From an uncultured Candidatus Saccharibacteria bacterium (GTDB lineage: Bacteria > Patescibacteria > Saccharimonadia > Saccharimonadales > CAMLKC01), in assembly GCA_946480595.1 (NCBI GenBank), contig CAMLKC010000030.1, forward strand, positions 1 through 10,660: a stretch of DNA of 10,660 nt. The letters run 5' to 3'. The notes under the pieces were generated by a model. That model searched no databases, was not told the origin of the DNA, and saw only the letters and a program-made list of their open reading frames with translations. A program made the position numbers and the translations under genes. Below, in pieces: positions 7,963 to 10,660 of the stretch (its first letter is position 1; each line of letters starts with the position of its first letter).

Positions 7963-10129
7963 TTATTGGCAGCGCGTTGGTGTACTGGTTGGCTTTTGGC
8001 GTCGAGCTGTTGTCTGTCGTACCGTCGCCCAGCTGGCCGTTGCCGTTATTGCCGACCGTGTAGACCTTGTGATTGTCCGCCACGACAACCGTCGTTCCAT
8101 AACCCGACTCAACCTGCAGCGCTTTTATGTCCGTGCCGTTAATGACGTTCATAGCCACCGGCGTCGTGCGAAGGGTTGTCGTGCCGTCGCCCAGCTGGCC
8201 AAAGTAGTTAGACCCCGCGCCGTACACCTTGCCGTCGCTACCGATGACAAACGTATTGGTATATTTCACGTCACTCGTAGGGACGTACGAGGTAGAGTAG
8301 ACATCTATCGCAGTGACCCCGCTCGGCAGTATAAATTTTGTCGGTGTAGGTTCAAAGAGCGAGGAAGTGCCGTTGCCGAGTTGACCGTTTTTGTTCGTCC
8401 CCATACTCCATACCTGGCCGTTACTCGTCAAGATAGATGCGAACGCTTCGTCTGTCGATATCTTTAGCGCGTCGCCAGCGACATCCGGCAATGCGACTTT
8501 AACGAACCGGCTGACATCCGGAAGCGTAAATAGTTCGTTCGATGGCGTCCCCGTACAACTGTAAATAATGAGTGTTACGCCGTCGTTTTGTCCGTTGTTG
8601 AGACAGAGTCCCGTCGCAACGTTACGGATCGTCCGGTCATCGTTAAACGTCCATTTTTGCCGGGTCGTACCATTACACGTATCGAGGTTAAGGTCGTGGT
8701 TGCCGCTCAGCGCATTCAAGCATTTATTGACGTTGGCATTATAGATCGTTCCATCCTGGTCCCATAACCAGTCTTGTGCCACCGTATTGTTACACGTATA
8801 AAGTTGGATAGTCACGCCGTCCTGGCTCTTGTTATCAAGACATTTACCGACACTGTCTAGCTTAATAGGGGCTCCGCTGCCAAGTTCACCATAGTAGTTC
8901 TTTCCCGACGCCCAGACGTCGCCGTTGCTGTCGAGTACGTACAGCACCACGCCGTCGGTAGCAATCTGCTGAGCAGCTGGCTGTCCGCTATTTCCGAACG
9001 TACCGATCTGAATTGGCGTTGACGTTTCGTTCGTGTTGCCGTTTGCCAGTATTCCCGATGAGTTACCGCCCCAGCCATATATTTTACCGCCCTGCATGCG
9101 GGCAAATGCTGATTGGTAGTCCGTCACGATGTTTGTCGTCGGAATAGTGTTAGGATCACTTGTCGGCGTTGGCAAGTTGACGCGCTTATACGAAGTTTGG
9201 TCAGTACAGCCGCTGATAGTGTAGTTGTAACCTAGTTTCCCAGACGAACAGCTGCCAGCTGAGTAAATATTGCCGTCTGTTGTCAGTACATACGTTTGGA
9301 AACCACCCAGTGTTACGTATTGGCCCTGTTTACCGGCAGGGAGGGTGAACTTGACCGCTTGGTTACGGCTGGTGGTCGAACCGTCGCCCAACTGGCCGCT
9401 GCCATTAAACCCAGCGCCATAAATATCTCCCTTGTCCGTAAGAACGAACGTATTAAACCCTTGGGATACGAAGTTCGTAAAGACTGCTGCAGGCTTATCT
9501 GTACCGTTCAAAATAAACTTGGTTGGTGTCAGCGTGCTAGAGAACGAGCCATTACTGAGCTGCCCCCAGCCGTTATAGCCGACCATCTTCAGCGAGCCGT
9601 CCGAGACGATTGTTCCAAAACTGGCGCCATACCCGCCCGCATACGAGAACACGACCGAGTTAAGGCTCAAGCTCACACCAATTCGAGCCGATGCCGAATA
9701 CGTATAGGTTCGCCATGGCTGGCCGGTAGAGGGGCGAAGTAGCTCTACCTTACCATTAGAGGTGACCAACTGGCTCACGGTCATATTTTGCGGCCAGGGA
9801 ACGGTAAACGTCATGCGGATATTGTTCTGATTGATAATATACTGATTAGCGCCATTGCTACTAACTCCCGTGCAATCGCGGTCTGGCCGAAGCGGGTAGC
9901 TGCTGCTCCAAGAAGGAGTGTAGCCATTATCCTGTAGACAGTACTGAGCCATCGCAAGACCCGACTCAGCCGCTTCACGGGCAAGCTGTTCGTAGTATTG
10001 GCGGTCAAGCGCAGTACGCGTGCTTTCCGTTGCCGTGACGGCCGTGACAAGAACGATAAGCATCACGACAGACGCGATCAGAATCGTCGGTAATGCAAAC
10101 CCATCGTGTTTATGCCATGCGCGTATCAT
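7952..10129 (-). CDS. Pilin-like surface protein with RCC1 beta-propeller and inserted ricin-B lectin domain
   Basis: A 725-residue protein, probably exported and anchored or assembled by its N-terminus. Residues 1-10 are a short basic leader ending in Gly (HKHDG), followed by FALPTILIASVVMLIVLV, a type IV pilin-like cleavage site and helix. The helix lacks the usual Glu at +5 and continues with AREAAESGLAMAQ, like PilX-type minor pilins. From about 170 there are eight RCC1-type motifs (G-x-G-Q-L-G-D-G and variants, at about 176, 233, 286, 347, 403, 571, 633, 687). Between motifs five and six (about 423-535) sits a beta-trefoil with QDW (452-454), QKW (491-493) and a degenerate third repeat; Cys pairs 430/446, 470/485 and 509/525 match ricin-B subdomains. 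All ten Cys are even in number and sit in near pairs, fitting an oxidised exterior location. Likely an adhesin; ligand unknown. Confidence 0.85.
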   Translation of the reverse strand: MIRAWHKHDGFALPTILIASVVMLIVLVTAVTATESTRTALDRQYYEQLAREAAESGLAMAQYCLQDNGYTPSWSSSYPLRPDRDCTGVSSNGANQYIINQNNIRMTFTVPWPQNMTVSQLVTSNGKVELLRPSTGQPWRTYTYSASARIGVSLSLNSVVFSYAGGYGASFGTIVSDGSLKMVGYNGWGQLSNGSFSSTLTPTKFILNGTDKPAAVFTNFVSQGFNTFVLTDKGDIYGAGFNGSGQLGDGSTTSRNQAVKFTLPAGKQGQYVTLGGFQTYVLTTDGNIYSAGSCSSGKLGYNYTISGCTDQTSYKRVNLPTPTSDPNTIPTTNIVTDYQSAFARMQGGKIYGWGGNSSGILANGNTNETSTPIQIGTFGNSGQPAAQQIATDGVVLYVLDSNGDVWASGKNYYGELGSGAPIKLDSVGKCLDNKSQDGVTIQLYTCNNTVAQDWLWDQDGTIYNANVNKCLNALSGNHDLNLDTCNGTTRQKWTFNDDRTIRNVATGLCLNNGQNDGVTLIIYSCTGTPSNELFTLPDVSRFVKVALPDVAGDALKISTDEAFASILTSNGQVWSMGTNKNGQLGNGTSSLFEPTPTKFILPSGVTAIDVYSTSYVPTSDVKYTNTFVIGSDGKVYGAGSNYFGQLGDGTTTLRTTPVAMNVINGTDIKALQVESGYGTTVVVADNHKVYTVGNNGNGQLGDGTTDNSSTPKANQYTNALPITIF
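8022..9397 (-). repeat. Short DNA repeats inside the RCC1 coding region
   Basis: The 17-mer CCGTCGCCCAGCTGGCC (plus strand) occurs at 8022-8038 and 8184-8200, and with one mismatch at 9381-9397; more diverged copies occur between, for example near 8373. Each encodes the Q-L-G-D-G core of a propeller blade. Near identity at DNA level suggests recent blade duplication or gene conversion. Confidence 0.6.
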
Positions 10130-10138
10130 TTATACTTA

Positions 10139-10167
10139 TTTATAGAGCATAAGCATTACATTATCAA
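10139..10167 (-). promoter_or_regulatory. Promoter of the pilin/RCC1/lectin gene
   Basis: On the minus strand TTGATA (10162-10167, 5/6), a 17-base spacer and TATAAA (10139-10144, 5/6): the best-matching promoter in the window. Only nine bases separate the -10 from the ATG at 10127-10129, so the message would have a leader of about 2-3 bases. No Shine-Dalgarno is present. Confidence 0.65.
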
Positions 10168-10180
10168 TCATTTCGTGCTA

Positions 10181-10198
10181 TGCTATATACAGTATAGT
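10181..10198 (+). promoter_or_regulatory. Probable -10 region of the glutaredoxin-like gene
   Basis: Two candidates lie in tandem on the plus strand: TGCTATATA (extended -10, 10181-10189) and TATAGT (10193-10198, 5/6). The first would give a leader of about 20 bases containing the GAGGG ribosome site (10202-10206) and is preferred. No convincing -35 is visible. It shares an 86-base divergent spacer with the pilin/RCC1 gene. Confidence 0.45.
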
Positions 10199-10215
10199 AA
10201 TGAGGGAAGAACAAA

Positions 10216-10506
10216 ATGAGCGACAACACCCAGTCAAACACGCCACAAATTATCATCTATTCCACCGTGTGGTGTGCGTTTTGTAAGACAGAAAAACAGT
10301 ACCTGGACAAGCTTGGTATTTCATACACGGCCAAAGATATCGAAGAGGACAAAGAAGCCTACGAAGAGCTCATGGCCAAAAGCGGTGAAGGTGGCTACCA
10401 AGGCGTTCCAGTTACCGATATTGCCGGCTCGCTCGTGCTTGGCTTTGACCGTCGCAAGATTGACGAGCTGATCAAAGAAAAAGGCATCACACCAGCCGCA
10501 GCCTAG
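10216..10506 (+). CDS. Glutaredoxin-like thiol-disulfide protein
   Basis: A 96-residue thioredoxin-fold protein. A polar N-terminal tail (1-9) precedes the first strand (QIIIYST), then the redox motif C20-A-F-C23 after Val-Trp, an exposed helix (KTEKQYLDKLG), the GVPVTDI strand with cis-Pro65, and a final GFD (76-78) with a C-terminal helix. It resembles the YruB/NrdH-type group (C-x2-C, G-V-P-V-x-D-I, V-G-F-D) more than classical GSH glutaredoxins; the CAFC centre is unusual. No signal peptide, so probably cytoplasmic. It likely reduces protein disulfides or supports ribonucleotide reductase, but the partner is not visible here. GAGGG (10202-10206) lies nine bases before the ATG. It is divergent from the pilin/RCC1 gene and has no clear canonical terminator directly after the stop. 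Confidence 0.92.
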   Translation: MSDNTQSNTPQIIIYSTVWCAFCKTEKQYLDKLGISYTAKDIEEDKEAYEELMAKSGEGGYQGVPVTDIAGSLVLGFDRRKIDELIKEKGITPAAA

Positions 10507-10537
10507 TTACAGAAAAATCAATTCTAATTCGTATTTT

Positions 10538-10648
10538 CTCACCAGGGAGGTGGGGCCGCCATAGCTCTTAGCGAGCGGCCGCCCCGCCAGGTTGATATTA
10601 TTAGACCCCGTAAGTAAAGGGGCCGACCGAAAAGTGTGGGTTTTTTTT
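10538..10648 (+). ncRNA. Candidate structured RNA or leader ending in a T8 run
   Basis: No protein gene is evident after 10506. On the plus strand CTCAC (10538-10542) can pair with GTGGG (10636-10640), which directly precedes eight T (10641-10648). Inside are a GC-rich hairpin with GGCCGC paired to GCGGCC (10554-10559 and 10574-10579, flanked by further G/C pairing) and a smaller one, CCCC/GGGG, near 10606-10622. This resembles a compact RNA with a closing stem and terminator, or a leader of a gene beyond the window. No known RNA family signature (tRNA, tmRNA, SRP, RNase P) was recognised. An extended -10-like TGATATTAT (10593-10601) inside it complicates the reading. It could also simply terminate the upstream glutaredoxin-like gene. 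Confidence 0.3.
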
Positions 10649-10660
10649 AAGTTTAGGACG

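Noticed and set aside
7925..8467. Plus-strand open frame of 180 codons opposite the RCC1 region
   Set aside because: Its apparent repeats (V-A-Q-L-A) are the reverse reading of the RCC1 motif repeats, so it is a shadow of the minus-strand gene.
8022..9397. Short repeats considered as a CRISPR array
   Set aside because: Copies are 17 bases, irregularly spaced and each encodes the same protein motif; they are coding repeats.
10606..10660. Possible tmRNA 5' end starting at GGGGCC
   Set aside because: The following bases lack the conserved tmRNA 5' sequence (UGGAUUCGAC), and no tag frame can be seen in the window.

Overview
The window looks like chromosomal DNA from a small-genome bacterium, most likely a Candidate Phyla Radiation (Patescibacteria) member close to Saccharibacteria (TM7). 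This is inferred from the mix of moderate GC, very tight gene packing, a reduced F-type ATP synthase set (short delta, no epsilon gene at the locus), a pilin-like surface protein and several promoters placed almost on top of start codons. UGA is used as a stop (atpB ends in TGA), so the recoded-UGA Patescibacteria (Gracilibacteria, Absconditabacteria) are unlikely. No rRNA or other taxonomic marker is present, so the assignment is tentative.

Layout. Positions 1-99 hold the first 33 codons of an unidentified minus-strand gene with a good promoter and ribosome binding site. Next (167-1564, minus) is a DHA2-type, about 14-helix MFS drug exporter. A strong hairpin terminator (1581-1611) separates it from the ATP synthase operon, which reads right to left from 7719 to 1625: AtpZ/AtpI-like protein, atpB (a), atpE (c), atpF (b), atpH (delta), atpA (alpha), atpG (gamma), atpD (beta). 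Gaps are a few bases, most internal genes have clear Shine-Dalgarno sites, and a consensus extended -10 element sits between atpB and atpE. The expected last gene, atpC (epsilon), is absent.

Right of the operon, divergent from it, is a 66-residue protein with a possible zinc site (7762-7962, plus). Its 3' end overlaps tail to tail with a 725-residue minus-strand gene (7952-10129). That gene encodes the most striking protein here: a class III signal/pilin-type N-terminus, then RCC1-type beta-propeller repeats interrupted by a ricin-B-type beta-trefoil lectin. It is a plausible pilus-tip or cell-surface adhesin. Divergent from it is a glutaredoxin-like thiol protein (10216-10506, plus). The last 150 bases hold no clear gene but contain GC-rich hairpins ending in a T8 run, a candidate structured RNA.

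Together: the ATP synthase operon handles proton-coupled ATP synthesis or hydrolysis, the MFS pump uses the proton gradient for efflux, and the pilin/RCC1/lectin protein probably acts outside the cell in attachment. The other small genes are accessory.
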